A stretch of 21,674 bases of DNA, taken from positions 1 through 21,674 of the forward strand of contig CAAENB010000031.1 of assembly GCA_900757235.1 (NCBI GenBank), read 5' to 3'. This DNA comes from an uncultured Collinsella sp. (lineage in GTDB: Bacteria; Actinomycetota; Coriobacteriia; Coriobacteriales; Coriobacteriaceae). Position 1 is the first letter of the stretch. Every line of letters begins with the position of its first letter. Made by a program: the position numbers and the translations under genes. Below are positions 1-10,059 of the stretch, one piece after another. The notes under the pieces were generated by a model. It did not search any database. It saw only the letters and a program-made list of their open reading frames with translations, and was not told the DNA's origin.

Positions 1-2837
1 AGGCGCTGCGAGTCCTCGATGATGAGCGTGTTGGCGGTCGCGTTGTCGATGCCGCTCTCCACGATGGTCGTGGCGATGAGTACGTCGATCTTCTTGGTCG
101 CGAACTCGATCATCACGTCTTCGACCTCGCGCGGGCTCATCTTGCCGTGTGCCACACCCACGCGCGCCTCGGGCGCGGCCTCGTGCACGCGCGCCACGGC
201 GTCGTCGATGGTCTTGACGCGGTTGGACACGTAGTACACCTGGCCGCCGCGGCCCACCTCCAGGCGAATCGCCGCGCTCACCACATCGGGGTCGTACTCC
301 CCCACGTGCACGATCACAGGGCGGCGCCCGGTCGGCGGCGTGGTGATCAGGCTCATATCGCGCACGCCGCTCGTGGCCATCTGCATGGTTCGCGGAATAG
401 GCGTTGCCGAAAGCGTGAGCACGTCAATCTGCTCGCGCAGATTCTTGAGCTGCTCCTTGTGTTGCACGCCAAAGCGCTGTTCCTCGTCGATGATCACCAG
501 GCCCAGGTTCTTGGGGTTCACATCGGCAGAAAGCAAGCGGTGCGTGCCGATGAGCACATCGATCGTACCCTCGGCAAAGGCCTTGAGCGCGCGCTTTTGC
601 TGCGCCGGCGTGCGGAAGCGGCTGAGCACCTCGACCTCGAGGCCAAACGGGGCAAAGCGCTCAAAGAACGTCTCGTAGTGCTGCTGAGCAAGAATGGTCG
701 TGGGGCAGAGCACCATGACCTGGCGGCCGGAGTCCACGCACTTAAACGCCGCGCGCAGGGCGACCTCGGTCTTGCCAAAGCCCACGTCGCCGCACAGCAG
801 GCGGTCCATGGGCTTGGGCGCCTCCATGTCGGCCTTAATGTCGGCGATGGCTTCCAGCTGGTCGCGCGTCTCGTCGTAAGGGAAGCTCTCCTCCATCTCG
901 ATCTGCTCGGGCGTATCGGGCGGGCAGGCGATACCGGTAATCGACGAGCGGCGCGTATACAGATCGACCAGGTCAAACGCCAGTTTTTTGGCGTTCTTGC
1001 GCGCCTTGTTGGTGGCGCGCGTCCAGTCGGCGGTGTTGAGCCTGGTCAAGCGCGGTTTATCGCCGTCGGGACCAACGTAGCGCGTGATGCGGTCGACCTG
1101 CTCCAACGGCACGTAGAGTTTGTCGCCGTCGGCATATTCCAGCAAAAAGTAGTCGCGCTCCTTGCCGCCCACTTCCTGGCGCGCGATCTCGCTAAAGAGC
1201 GCGATGCCGTGAGTGGCGTGCACCACGTAGTCGCCCGGCTTAAACGGGAACGTGATCTGCGTAATGTCAACCTTGCGGCGGCTGCGCGCGCGGTTGGCGT
1301 CCATGCGGGCGTTGAGGTCGGCGATCGAAAACACGGCCAGGTTGGCATCGGGCACCACCACGCCCTGCGGCAGGGCGGCATCGACAAAGGTCACGCGTCC
1401 GCGCGAGATGGTGGGCACGGCGGCACCGGCGGCGGCCTGGGCCGCGCCCGCCTCGAGTGAGCGGGCGTTGAGCGCGTCGGCCTTACGCTCGCGAATGGAA
1501 GCATGGGCCTCCTGGCGTGCGGTACGGTCGGCGGAATCCGCTGCTGCCACGCGCACGCGGTCGCCGATAGCGCCGGCATTTTCGGGCGCCGCGGTCAGCG
1601 ATTCCTCAAAGGTAATGCCCTCATCGCCAAAGGTGAGCTCCATCGACTCGCGCGCACCGCGGTCGGGGATGGCAAACACACAGGCATAGCGCTTGCCCAC
1701 GACCTCCTGGATGCGCGTCATAAAACGGTTGTCCGAGCCTGCGATGGCCGGCTGCTCAATCTTGAGCTCGGCCGTCACCGCGCCGCCGGCACGGATCAGG
1801 CTCACGTAGTTCAGACGCTGCCGGGCACCAAAGTCGAGCTGCTGGGCGCGCACGTACAGGCCATCCAGGCGGTCAATCCCCGCCTCGCCGGCACGGGCCT
1901 CGATATCCTCGTAAGCGCGCAGGCAGTCATCGAACAGCGAGCGCGGCTCGGACAGCACCACGAGCGCCTTGCCGCTCACGTGCGCCAGCGGGCTCACGGT
2001 CTGACCGTACATCACCGGCAAAAAGCGGTCGAGCTCGGGCGTGACGATGCGCGTGTCCACCATCTCGAGCAGCGCCGCCAGCTTGCTGTCGTCCTGGCTG
2101 GCGCGATAGAGCGCCACATGCATGTTGTGGACGGCCTCGTCGGTAAGCGCCAGCTCACGGCAGGGGAAGATCTCGATACTGTCCTCGTTGCCGATGGTCT
2201 GCCCCGTTGAGCTCACCATGCGGCGGATGCGGTCGATCTCATCGCCAAAGAACTCGATGCGCACGGGCGCTTTTTCCTGCGCGGGAAACACCTCGACGGT
2301 GTCGCCGTGCACGCGGAACAGGCCGGGCGCGTCGGCGGCGCCGGCATTGGTGTAGCCCATGCCCACCAGGCGCTGCGGCACCTCGTCAAAAGGAATCTCC
2401 TCGCCCACCGCAAAAGTAGTGGACTCCCAGTAGTGACTCTCGACCGGCGGCACGCAGCGCAGCAGTGCGCGGGCCGAGGCGACCATGATGCAGTTGTCCC
2501 CGCGCACGATGCGCCCGAGCGCCTCGCAACGCTGGGCCACCACGGCGTCGTCGGGCGCCTGCTCGCGCCAAGGGTAGTCCTTGCGCTCGGGAAAGCGGCA
2601 CACGTGCGCCAGGCCCACATAGGCGGCCAAACTGCGTGCGGCGCGATCGGCCGCATCCTCGCCACTCACGATGTAGACCGTGGGGCGCGGACGACGCGCA
2701 AACTGGGCGGCCGCCATAAGCGTTCGGCCCGACTGAGACACGGCCAGCGTCACGTCCTCGCCAGAATCGAGCCCGGCCTCGACGATCTGCAGCGCCTCGG
2801 CAGTGTAAAGCTGTGCGGCTATACGGTGAATGAGCAT
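1..2837 (-). CDS. mfd: Transcription-repair coupling factor Mfd (C-terminus cut by window edge)
   Basis: Mfd is a DNA translocase that removes RNA polymerase stalled at lesions and recruits UvrA for nucleotide excision repair. About 945 codons are visible; the family is usually near 1150 residues, so roughly 200 C-terminal residues lie beyond base 1. From the N-terminus I see the UvrB-like region, then the CarD-like RNA-polymerase-interaction domain near residues 530-590 (FKPGDYVVHATHGIALF), Walker A GDVGFGKTEVA near 685, the DEEQ box near 780 followed by RFGVQHKEQLK, and the helicase motifs SATPIPRTMQMA and ATTIVESGIDN. The ATG start has GGAGG six bases upstream. A terminator-like hairpin lies only about 30 bases upstream of the start, and a weak TACCAT -10 candidate (2916-2921) lies beyond it. 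Long open frames on the opposite strand here are GC-rich shadows. Confidence 0.97.
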   Translation of the reverse strand, partial: MLIHRIAAQLYTAEALQIVEAGLDSGEDVTLAVSQSGRTLMAAAQFARRPRPTVYIVSGEDAADRAARSLAAYVGLAHVCRFPERKDYPWREQAPDDAVVAQRCEALGRIVRGDNCIMVASARALLRCVPPVESHYWESTTFAVGEEIPFDEVPQRLVGMGYTNAGAADAPGLFRVHGDTVEVFPAQEKAPVRIEFFGDEIDRIRRMVSSTGQTIGNEDSIEIFPCRELALTDEAVHNMHVALYRASQDDSKLAALLEMVDTRIVTPELDRFLPVMYGQTVSPLAHVSGKALVVLSEPRSLFDDCLRAYEDIEARAGEAGIDRLDGLYVRAQQLDFGARQRLNYVSLIRAGGAVTAELKIEQPAIAGSDNRFMTRIQEVVGKRYACVFAIPDRGARESMELTFGDEGITFEESLTAAPENAGAIGDRVRVAAADSADRTARQEAHASIRERKADALNARSLEAGAAQAAAGAAVPTISRGRVTFVDAALPQGVVVPDANLAVFSIADLNARMDANRARSRRKVDITQITFPFKPGDYVVHATHGIALFSEIARQEVGGKERDYFLLEYADGDKLYVPLEQVDRITRYVGPDGDKPRLTRLNTADWTRATNKARKNAKKLAFDLVDLYTRRSSITGIACPPDTPEQIEMEESFPYDETRDQLEAIADIKADMEAPKPMDRLLCGDVGFGKTEVALRAAFKCVDSGRQVMVLCPTTILAQQHYETFFERFAPFGLEVEVLSRFRTPAQQKRALKAFAEGTIDVLIGTHRLLSADVNPKNLGLVIIDEEQRFGVQHKEQLKNLREQIDVLTLSATPIPRTMQMATSGVRDMSLITTPPTGRRPVIVHVGEYDPDVVSAAIRLEVGRGGQVYYVSNRVKTIDDAVARVHEAAPEARVGVAHGKMSPREVEDVMIEFATKKIDVLIATTIVESGIDNATANTLIIEDSQR

Positions 2838-2862
2838 GATGTTCCTCCGGCATTGCAACGCC

Positions 2863-2890
2863 AAAAGCCCGCCGAGGCAAGCTCGGCGGG
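2863..2890 (-). terminator. Terminator-like hairpin in the mfd leader
   Basis: A perfect 9-bp GC-rich stem (2868-2876 with 2882-2890, arms CCCGCCGAG/CTCGGCGGG) with a 5-base loop is followed on the minus strand by a short U run (2863-2866). It could end the transcript of the upstream ATP-grasp gene. It sits only about 30 bases before the mfd start codon, so an mfd promoter must lie upstream of it and read through it. Confidence 0.6.
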
Positions 2891-3059
2891 TCGTTCGTCA
2901 AATTCGTTGCCTGTCATGGTAGCGCATGGAGGGGACTCCAGCTCAGGCGTACGCCCAGCCCCGCAACAAAAACGCCAGATAGTACTGGACTCACCGGCGT
3001 CGCCAAAATCTCCCCGTCACGTCGAACGCCGCAACCACGGAAGGTGCCCCAAGAAACGG

Positions 3060-4526
3060 CTATTCCTCAAAAAAGCTCGCAACGTTCAGGCGGCTCGTCC
3101 ACTCACCTATGGTGTTGGCAAAACCGACGCGTGTGTACACGCCCGCAAAACGGCCGCGATACAGGTACAGGCCTTCCATATTAGAAGCGGGCGCAAAACC
3201 AAGATCATCCACAAGTCCTTTGGGCGCCTCTCCTCGATGCGGCCCATCGACAAGCGTTCCGCGCAAGCAGGGAGTCTGGTACTGCTGAGCATACTCCTGC
3301 ACAATCGCCCCAGCTGCCGCAGCGCGAGCAAGCACCTGGGACCATTCCCGTTCCGTGACATCCAAACCGGCGACAACGCCAACCGCGTTGTAGCCGCCGC
3401 ACGGCTTGACAATCCATCGATCCTTTTCGGCAAATCTCGACAACTGGGTGCTTGCGTCCAAAATCTCGGTATAGGGCACATGCTCCCGGACAAACGATTG
3501 CTCCTCCGGGCTCAACAAGGACTGCCCGGCTCGAGACCACAAAAACGCAAATACGGTCTTCGTCGCACACGGCCACGTTCTAAAACCACCGACGATGCAT
3601 ACAAGCCCTTCTTGGGCAGCCTCGATTAAGGCCGAGCGTCCGTCGCACGGCTTATCCCACAGCTCGCCGGTCACCGCGCGCCGCCAAACGCAATCAATAG
3701 GACCAGCGGCATCGCACAGGCGCCTAGCACCGCCCTCTTCTTCGACAATCCGCAGGTCACGCACATCCGCAAAGCGTGCGACTACGCCCCGCTGCCTCAT
3801 AAGGTCGACAAAATGAGCTGCATCTTCCAAGTCGATGCTTTCCGAATAGTCGACGATTGCCACCGAAGCGGGATATATCTTTGATTGCGGTGTATAGAGC
3901 CCCTCGTCAACGCAGACCCCGTCATCCGATCGTGCACTATCCTCGGTGCGACGAGGATGGGCCAGCTCCCACTCTGCATAGGTCTCAAACAATGCATCTA
4001 TCCAGCTGCCGCACAAATCGTACTGCCGAAAGCCGGGGTGGCCGGATGCGAACTCCTCAAAGGAAGGCGTCATTCGCACTGCCTGACAGACCGCATCGGT
4101 CACTACCATTCCAGCACTGCCGTCGGTATTGAGCTCGCAAAACGTATACGAACCGGTGTCCTCGTCAAGAAAGATATCAACGCGCGCAAGGGGAATCTGG
4201 CAATCATAGCCGGCATCCATAGCGCACAGGTCAGCAAAAGCCGGATCCATACGAAACCACGCACGCACGGAGGCATCGGAACAAAACGCCCGCGTCACCT
4301 TGTCCATAATGCCGTACATGCGCTCGGCCGCCTCCTTAAGAAGCGCCGTCATATCCTTATCGAATATCTTTGGCGTTAAAGCCCAGGGCGCAGGATCTCC
4401 GTGGTAGAGTGCATGGGTTTGAGACAAGTATTCGTCGCCTTTGCGACGACCAGGTAGGTCACCTTCGCGCGTGCGCACAATGCGCTCAAAATAATCTTCA
4501 AGCTCTCGCGTCTTCAATGTTGCCAC
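3060..4526 (-). CDS. ATP-grasp enzyme, glutathionylspermidine-synthase-like
   Basis: A 488-residue protein resembling the glutathionylspermidine synthase and circularly permuted ATP-grasp families, which ligate a carboxylate to an amine using ATP. An N-terminal stretch near residues 115-139 (RVDIFLDEDTGSYTF then CELNTDGSAG) recalls the acidic E-x-N metal-binding strand of GspS (EYNADTP). The segment RWIVKPCGGYNAVGV near 370-385 looks like an ATP-binding KP/glycine-rich loop. The substrate cannot be read from sequence, and no amidase domain is present. I prefer the GTG at 4526 because GGAGGG lies immediately upstream; that motif falls inside the first codons if the in-frame ATG at 4538 is used, and that ATG has no ribosome site of its own. 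No pathway partner is nearby. Base composition appears slightly less GC-rich than in mfd. Family call moderately sure; function unknown. Confidence 0.7.
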   Translation of the reverse strand: MATLKTRELEDYFERIVRTREGDLPGRRKGDEYLSQTHALYHGDPAPWALTPKIFDKDMTALLKEAAERMYGIMDKVTRAFCSDASVRAWFRMDPAFADLCAMDAGYDCQIPLARVDIFLDEDTGSYTFCELNTDGSAGMVVTDAVCQAVRMTPSFEEFASGHPGFRQYDLCGSWIDALFETYAEWELAHPRRTEDSARSDDGVCVDEGLYTPQSKIYPASVAIVDYSESIDLEDAAHFVDLMRQRGVVARFADVRDLRIVEEEGGARRLCDAAGPIDCVWRRAVTGELWDKPCDGRSALIEAAQEGLVCIVGGFRTWPCATKTVFAFLWSRAGQSLLSPEEQSFVREHVPYTEILDASTQLSRFAEKDRWIVKPCGGYNAVGVVAGLDVTEREWSQVLARAAAAGAIVQEYAQQYQTPCLRGTLVDGPHRGEAPKGLVDDLGFAPASNMEGLYLYRGRFAGVYTRVGFANTIGEWTSRLNVASFFEE

Positions 4527-4600
4527 GTTGCCCTCCATTGCTTGATTTTGTGTTCATGCTACGCCAGCACGCCACGACTTCGGCGCGCTTGAATAGGCTT

Positions 4601-4735
4601 CTAAATTAGCAACACATTTTTGCATGAGGCGGCAGGAGGCAACATGTACTCCTGCTCAACCGCATGCCCAGCCCCGCAGTTCGTGCAAAAATCGGTTCCG
4701 TCGGGCATCTCGGAGCCACACTTGGTGCAAGACAT
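4601..4735 (-). CDS. Small zinc-ribbon protein (44 aa), possibly a remnant
   Basis: The minus strand encodes a 44-residue frame beginning MSCTKCGSEMPDGTDFCTNC, a textbook zinc ribbon with C3-x2-C6-x10-C17-x2-C20. This is the N-terminal module that normally heads longer bacterial zinc-ribbon membrane proteins. Here only about 20 further residues with no recognisable domain follow before a TAG stop, so it is either a free-standing micro-protein or the broken start of a longer gene. GAGGGG lies about ten bases upstream of the ATG, a slightly long spacing. It ends 74 bases before the ATP-grasp gene and could be co-transcribed with it. The cysteine pattern is clear; expression is not shown by sequence. 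Confidence 0.6.
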   Translation of the reverse strand: MSCTKCGSEMPDGTDFCTNCGAGHAVEQEYMLPPAASCKNVLLI

Positions 4736-4854
4736 ATTCGGGCATCCCCTCACAACAAACGGCATCTGTCGCCATCATATTGAGCCCTCGCGACCCACAT
4801 GTGCTGCGCAACATTAGTCGCCGTCCTCGGGTGCCGACAAAATGCGGCGGGCCC

Positions 4855-5520
4855 CTACCCCATCACACGCACGCTGGGGCATAAATCCGCCAGCGGGCAC
4901 TCATCGCACTTGGGTTTGCGGGCGTCGCAGATCTCGCGGCCAAAGGTGATCCACTGGTGGTTGACCGATCCCCAATACTCGTGCGGCAGAATCTTGAGCA
5001 GATCTTGCTCGGTCTTGAGCGGCTCTTTGGCATGCGTCTTGGGGCTCAGCATCAGGCGGTGCGCGATGCGGTTGACGTGCGTATCGACCGCGATGCCCTC
5101 GACAATGCCAAACCCCACGTTGAGCACGATGTTCGCCGTCTTGCGCCCCACGCCCGGCAGCTTGACGAGCTCCTTCATGTCGGCCGGTACCTCGCCGCCG
5201 TAATCGGCAACGATCATCTGCGCGGTCTCCACGGCGTGCTTGGCCTTGCTCTTATAAAAGCCGAGTGACTTGATGGCCTCGGCCACGTCGGTCACACTTG
5301 CCCCGGCCATGGCCTCGGACGTGGGCCACTGGGCAAATAGTTGGGGCGTCACCTTGTTGACCTGCGCGTCGGTCGTCTGAGCCGAGAGCAGTACCGAGAT
5401 AAGTAGCCTAAAGGGATTCTCGTGGTCCAAAAAGCACTCGACCGGGCCATAGCGACGGTTAAGGCGCTCGCACACCTCAACGGCGCGCTCGCGTTTGGCG
5501 GCATTGGTCTCGCGTGGCAT
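4855..5520 (-). CDS. nth: Endonuclease III
   Basis: A bifunctional DNA glycosylase and AP lyase that removes oxidised pyrimidines in base-excision repair. The 221-residue length is normal. The helix-hairpin-helix LPGVGRKTAN carries the catalytic lysine (K127), AVDTHV carries the catalytic aspartate (D146), and the C-terminus has the [4Fe-4S] spacing C198-x6-C205-x2-C208-x5-C214. The start at 5520 (MPRETNAAK) is preceded by GAGGAG at good spacing; upstream in-frame codons lack this. It follows the ABC exporter by 63 bases with no clear terminator between, so it may be read from the same transcript. All key residues are intact. Confidence 0.96.
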   Translation of the reverse strand: MPRETNAAKRERAVEVCERLNRRYGPVECFLDHENPFRLLISVLLSAQTTDAQVNKVTPQLFAQWPTSEAMAGASVTDVAEAIKSLGFYKSKAKHAVETAQMIVADYGGEVPADMKELVKLPGVGRKTANIVLNVGFGIVEGIAVDTHVNRIAHRLMLSPKTHAKEPLKTEQDLLKILPHEYWGSVNHQWITFGREICDARKPKCDECPLADLCPSVRVMG

Positions 5521-5583
5521 AACGACTCCTCGGATCGGCAGAAACATAACTTCACAAAAACGATTGTCCCACGTACGGGGACC

Positions 5584-7386
<1,803 letters not shown>

Positions 7387-7461
7387 AGGCTTCCTTTCGC
7401 GTCTGATAGGGCGAAACGCCATTGTTGCACACTAAAGCGCGCTTCAGGCACGTACGACACG

Positions 7462-7494
7462 AAAAGCGCCCGCGCTCCGCGCTCGCGCAGACGC
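7462..7494 (-). terminator. Rho-independent terminator after rmuC
   Basis: On the minus strand a 10-bp stem (7485-7494 with 7466-7475, including two G-U pairs that exist only in minus-strand RNA) with a 9-base loop is followed by UUUU (7462-7465). It begins 17 bases beyond the rmuC stop and separates rmuC from the ABC exporter gene. Confidence 0.65.
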
Positions 7495-7511
7495 CCCGCC
7501 GTCAGGCACGG

Positions 7512-8867
7512 CTAGTCCTTGTCTTCTTGGTCTGCGGGCAGGCCCGCGGACGTGAGTCCCAAGATCGCGTCGGCCTCGTCGGCATCCTCCAGGGCGTCGA
7601 TGTCCTTGAGCTTGCGCTCCATAACGTTGGTGCGCGTGGTGATGATGCCCTCGACCGTCTTTCCCGCGGTTTCGATCTGCTGTTGGGCGCGACGCAGCGC
7701 CGCCTGATAGCGCGGCAGCTCGGCCTTGACGGCGGAAAGCACGCGCAGCACGTCGTCGGTGCGCTTTTGCAGCCTAAACGTCTGGTAGCTCATCTGCAGG
7801 CTGTTGAGGATGGCCGCCATGGTGCTGGGGCCGGCAACGTTGACGTGATAGTCGCGGCCCAGGGTCTCGATAAGCCCGGGCCGACTGACGACCTCGGCGT
7901 ACAGGCCCTCAAACGGCACGAACAGAATGCCAAAGTTGGTCGTCGCGGGCACGCTCAGGTACTTCTCGCAGATGTCCTTTGCCTCGCGTTTGACCATCGC
8001 ATCGAGCGTCTTGCGCGCAGCGGCGACGGCCTCCGCGTCGCCCGACTCCTGGGCGTCGAGCAGATGCTCGTACGCGTCGCCCGGGAATTTGGAGTCAATC
8101 GGCAGCAGCACGGGATCGCCCTCGTCTACTGGCAGCTTGACGGCAAACTCAACACGCTCCGAGGCGCCAGGCTTGGTGGCAACGTTTTCCAGATACTGGT
8201 CGGGCGTAAGGATGTCCGCCAGGATCGCGCCCAGCTGCACCTCGCCCAAAATGCCGCGCGCCTTCACATTGCCCAGCACGCGCTTAAGGTCGCCCACGCC
8301 GGTGGCGATAGATTGCATGTCGCCCAGGCCCTTGTACACGGCCTCGAGCTGGTCGCTCACCTGCTTAAACGATGCGGACAGACGATCGTTGAGCGTACGG
8401 GAAAGCTTCTCGTCCACCGTCGCGCGCATCTGGTCGAGCTGAACGTTGTTATCCTTGCGGATGGCGTCCAGCTGGGCATCGACCGTCTCGCGCACCTTGT
8501 CCAGGCGGTGCTCGATGCCCTCGCGGTTGGCGCCAAGCTGTTGGGCCGTCTCACGGCGCAGGTCGTCCATACGGTCGCCGGCCTGTGAGAACTCGCGCGC
8601 AATGGTCAAGTAGCGTTGCTGCTCCACGGCGGCGTCGGTCGTCTGCTGCTGCGCGATGGCGTTTGCCGTGCGGCGGGTTTCTGCCAACGCGACATTGAGG
8701 GCATCGAGTGTGCTGTTGGCCTGCTCGAGTGCCGCGAGCGTCTCCGCGTCGTTGCCGCCACGCTCGCGCAACTCGGCACGAAGGCCTTTAAGCTGCAGGG
8801 TGCAGACCACAGCAACTCCCACCGCCACCAAGGCAATCACAACAAGCGCAATATCAATAGCAGACAT
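7512..8867 (-). CDS. rmuC: DNA recombination protein RmuC
   Basis: RmuC limits rearrangements at inverted repeats and carries a nuclease-like fold, though its biochemical role is not settled. This 451-residue protein has the family architecture: an N-terminal membrane helix (about residues 4-25, ALVVIALVAVGVAVVC), a long coiled-coil region (about 28-190), then the RmuC domain (about 200-420) with KARGILGEVQLGAIL, LLPIDSKFPGDAYEHLL, FGILFVPFEGLYAEV and NVAGPSTMAAILNSLQM. The ATG at 8867 follows GGCGGAG closely; a TTG 33 bases upstream is possible but would add residues in front of the membrane helix. It starts 51 bases after the stop of the HTH gene, so it may share that transcript. Confidence 0.94.
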   Translation of the reverse strand: MSAIDIALVVIALVAVGVAVVCTLQLKGLRAELRERGGNDAETLAALEQANSTLDALNVALAETRRTANAIAQQQTTDAAVEQQRYLTIAREFSQAGDRMDDLRRETAQQLGANREGIEHRLDKVRETVDAQLDAIRKDNNVQLDQMRATVDEKLSRTLNDRLSASFKQVSDQLEAVYKGLGDMQSIATGVGDLKRVLGNVKARGILGEVQLGAILADILTPDQYLENVATKPGASERVEFAVKLPVDEGDPVLLPIDSKFPGDAYEHLLDAQESGDAEAVAAARKTLDAMVKREAKDICEKYLSVPATTNFGILFVPFEGLYAEVVSRPGLIETLGRDYHVNVAGPSTMAAILNSLQMSYQTFRLQKRTDDVLRVLSAVKAELPRYQAALRRAQQQIETAGKTVEGIITTRTNVMERKLKDIDALEDADEADAILGLTSAGLPADQEDKD

Positions 8868-8918
8868 AGACTCCGCCCAACAAACCCAATCGAGTATCAA
8901 TCAAAACCGCGATCAATC

Positions 8919-9482
8919 TTACCCCGCCACACGCACCGGGCGCCCGGCCCCTTCTTGTGCGCTTCTCTCCTCCGCATATTTCATAATGCGACGCGCCGTT
9001 TCCCTGCTCACTTTTGAGTCATTGCCGGCCAAGTATGCGTATACGTTTCCTTTATTCAGATTCAAATCGCGGCAGAGACCGTAGCGCGTTACGCCCGATT
9101 TCCTTAGCGCTCCCAATGTTCTTTTTCGCATCAGGGCGTTCACCCTTCTGTCGGCCGCTGGCTTTTCCTTCACCGCTCTATACGCGCGCCAAACGTTGGC
9201 GTAACGATTGGGGAGCTTATCCTCGGAGCATAGAGATGCCAGGCTACCCGCTTGGTCATACAGAGACAAAACACCTCGATAGCCCTCTTCCATCCACGAG
9301 CCCTCGGATAAACCCAGAACGTATTCGGCTTTTCCTTGCGCCAAAGCGAGCAAAAACAGAGGCTCCGCCACGCGCGGCGCAACCGTCGTCGCCCGCTCAA
9401 CCAGTTTTCTAAAACTGAGTGACTGCTGCCCGGATAGCTCTCGGCAATAGCCTTTTAAGAATCCCTCAAAGGTCAAATTCAA
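8919..9482 (-). CDS. HTH protein, likely partner of the upstream nucleotidyltransferase
   Basis: A 187-residue protein of no family I can name. The C-terminal part (about residues 118-172) looks like a helix-turn-helix: TRYGLCRDLNLNKGNVYAYL then VSRETARRIMKYAEE. The N-terminal 110 residues are predicted helical (FRKLVERATTVAPRVAEPLF) with no recognised motif. It starts with TTG at 9482, and this start is firm: AAAGGAGGTG lies seven bases upstream, inside the end of the preceding gene, and the TTG overlaps that gene's TGA stop as TTGA. Such overlap indicates translational coupling and fixed stoichiometry. By context it is a candidate antitoxin or autoregulator for the nucleotidyltransferase. 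The DNA-binding role is inferred from the HTH pattern only. Confidence 0.8.
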   Translation of the reverse strand: MNLTFEGFLKGYCRELSGQQSLSFRKLVERATTVAPRVAEPLFLLALAQGKAEYVLGLSEGSWMEEGYRGVLSLYDQAGSLASLCSEDKLPNRYANVWRAYRAVKEKPAADRRVNALMRKRTLGALRKSGVTRYGLCRDLNLNKGNVYAYLAGNDSKVSRETARRIMKYAEERSAQEGAGRPVRVAG

Positions 9483-10009
9483 CCGAACACCTCCTTTTTG
9501 TATTGTCCGTATGCGCAGACCATCTCTTGATAACTCCGCTCCGAAGGCGACGAGGCCAACGCCTCTCCTTCATCGAATATAAGCCGCTCGAGCAGATCCC
9601 AATCAAGTCGATCGATAAATGTTCGACTATGGAGGTCAACGATGTCGTTCGGACGATAGGCATAAAGCTTCATCACCGCCAGATCCTCCAAAGATGGCGT
9701 AAAGTACCTGATAAAATGCGCCCCAATCTCCAATGGGATCAGGCGATCTTCGTAATTGAATGGCATCTGGTTGCAATATGCCACTGCCATACCATTCACC
9801 TCGGGGTATCGAGCTATGATCTCGCGGAGGCACCTGTCTGCCTCAAACACATCAATGTCATGTGTAACCGACCGATTCGTCACATCGTTTAGCATGAAGG
9901 CGCATCCTCCCACCAATACAACGCTCGGCCTATCGTCTCTTGGACCTATTTCCAGCTCCGCCTCTTCGTCAATGCCCAAAAGAGTCTGCTCTAAATCCTG
10001 CTTATACAT
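9479..10009 (-). CDS. DUF6036-like nucleotidyltransferase, candidate toxin
   Basis: A 176-residue protein with a nucleotidyltransferase-fold signature. VVLVGGCAFML (GG at residues 34-35) is followed by THDIDVFE (D51 and D53, the usual metal-binding pair), and later by SLEDLAVMKLYAYRPNDIVDL (K114, R119, D122, D125), a segment seen in DUF6036/AbiEii-type proteins. Such enzymes transfer a nucleotide to RNA or protein; several relatives are toxins. It is the first gene of a two-gene unit whose second gene encodes an HTH protein. The ATG has AGGA about seven bases upstream. The coding sequence and the DNA upstream are clearly less GC-rich than neighbouring genes, compatible with horizontal acquisition. 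Fold call fairly sure; toxin activity is inference from context. Confidence 0.82.
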   Translation of the reverse strand: MYKQDLEQTLLGIDEEAELEIGPRDDRPSVVLVGGCAFMLNDVTNRSVTHDIDVFEADRCLREIIARYPEVNGMAVAYCNQMPFNYEDRLIPLEIGAHFIRYFTPSLEDLAVMKLYAYRPNDIVDLHSRTFIDRLDWDLLERLIFDEGEALASSPSERSYQEMVCAYGQYKKEVFG

Positions 10010-10021
10010 AGCAAATCCTAT

Positions 10022-10042
10022 TATTATTCATTTTCAATAATA
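10022..10042. promoter_or_regulatory. AT-rich inverted repeat, candidate operator of the NTase/HTH pair
   Basis: A perfect 7-bp inverted repeat (TATTATT at 10022-10028 and AATAATA at 10036-10042, 7-base spacer) lies 13 bases upstream of the nucleotidyltransferase start, within an AT-rich island. The position suits autorepression by the HTH partner, but low complexity makes chance possible. Confidence 0.3.
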
Positions 10043-10059
10043 CTATTCAGTCGCACGAC

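Noticed and set aside
147..1460. Long plus-strand open frame of 437 codons opposite mfd
   Set aside because: It is rich in His, Arg and Ala, has no recognisable domain and lies exactly opposite conserved Mfd helicase sequence; a GC-rich shadow.
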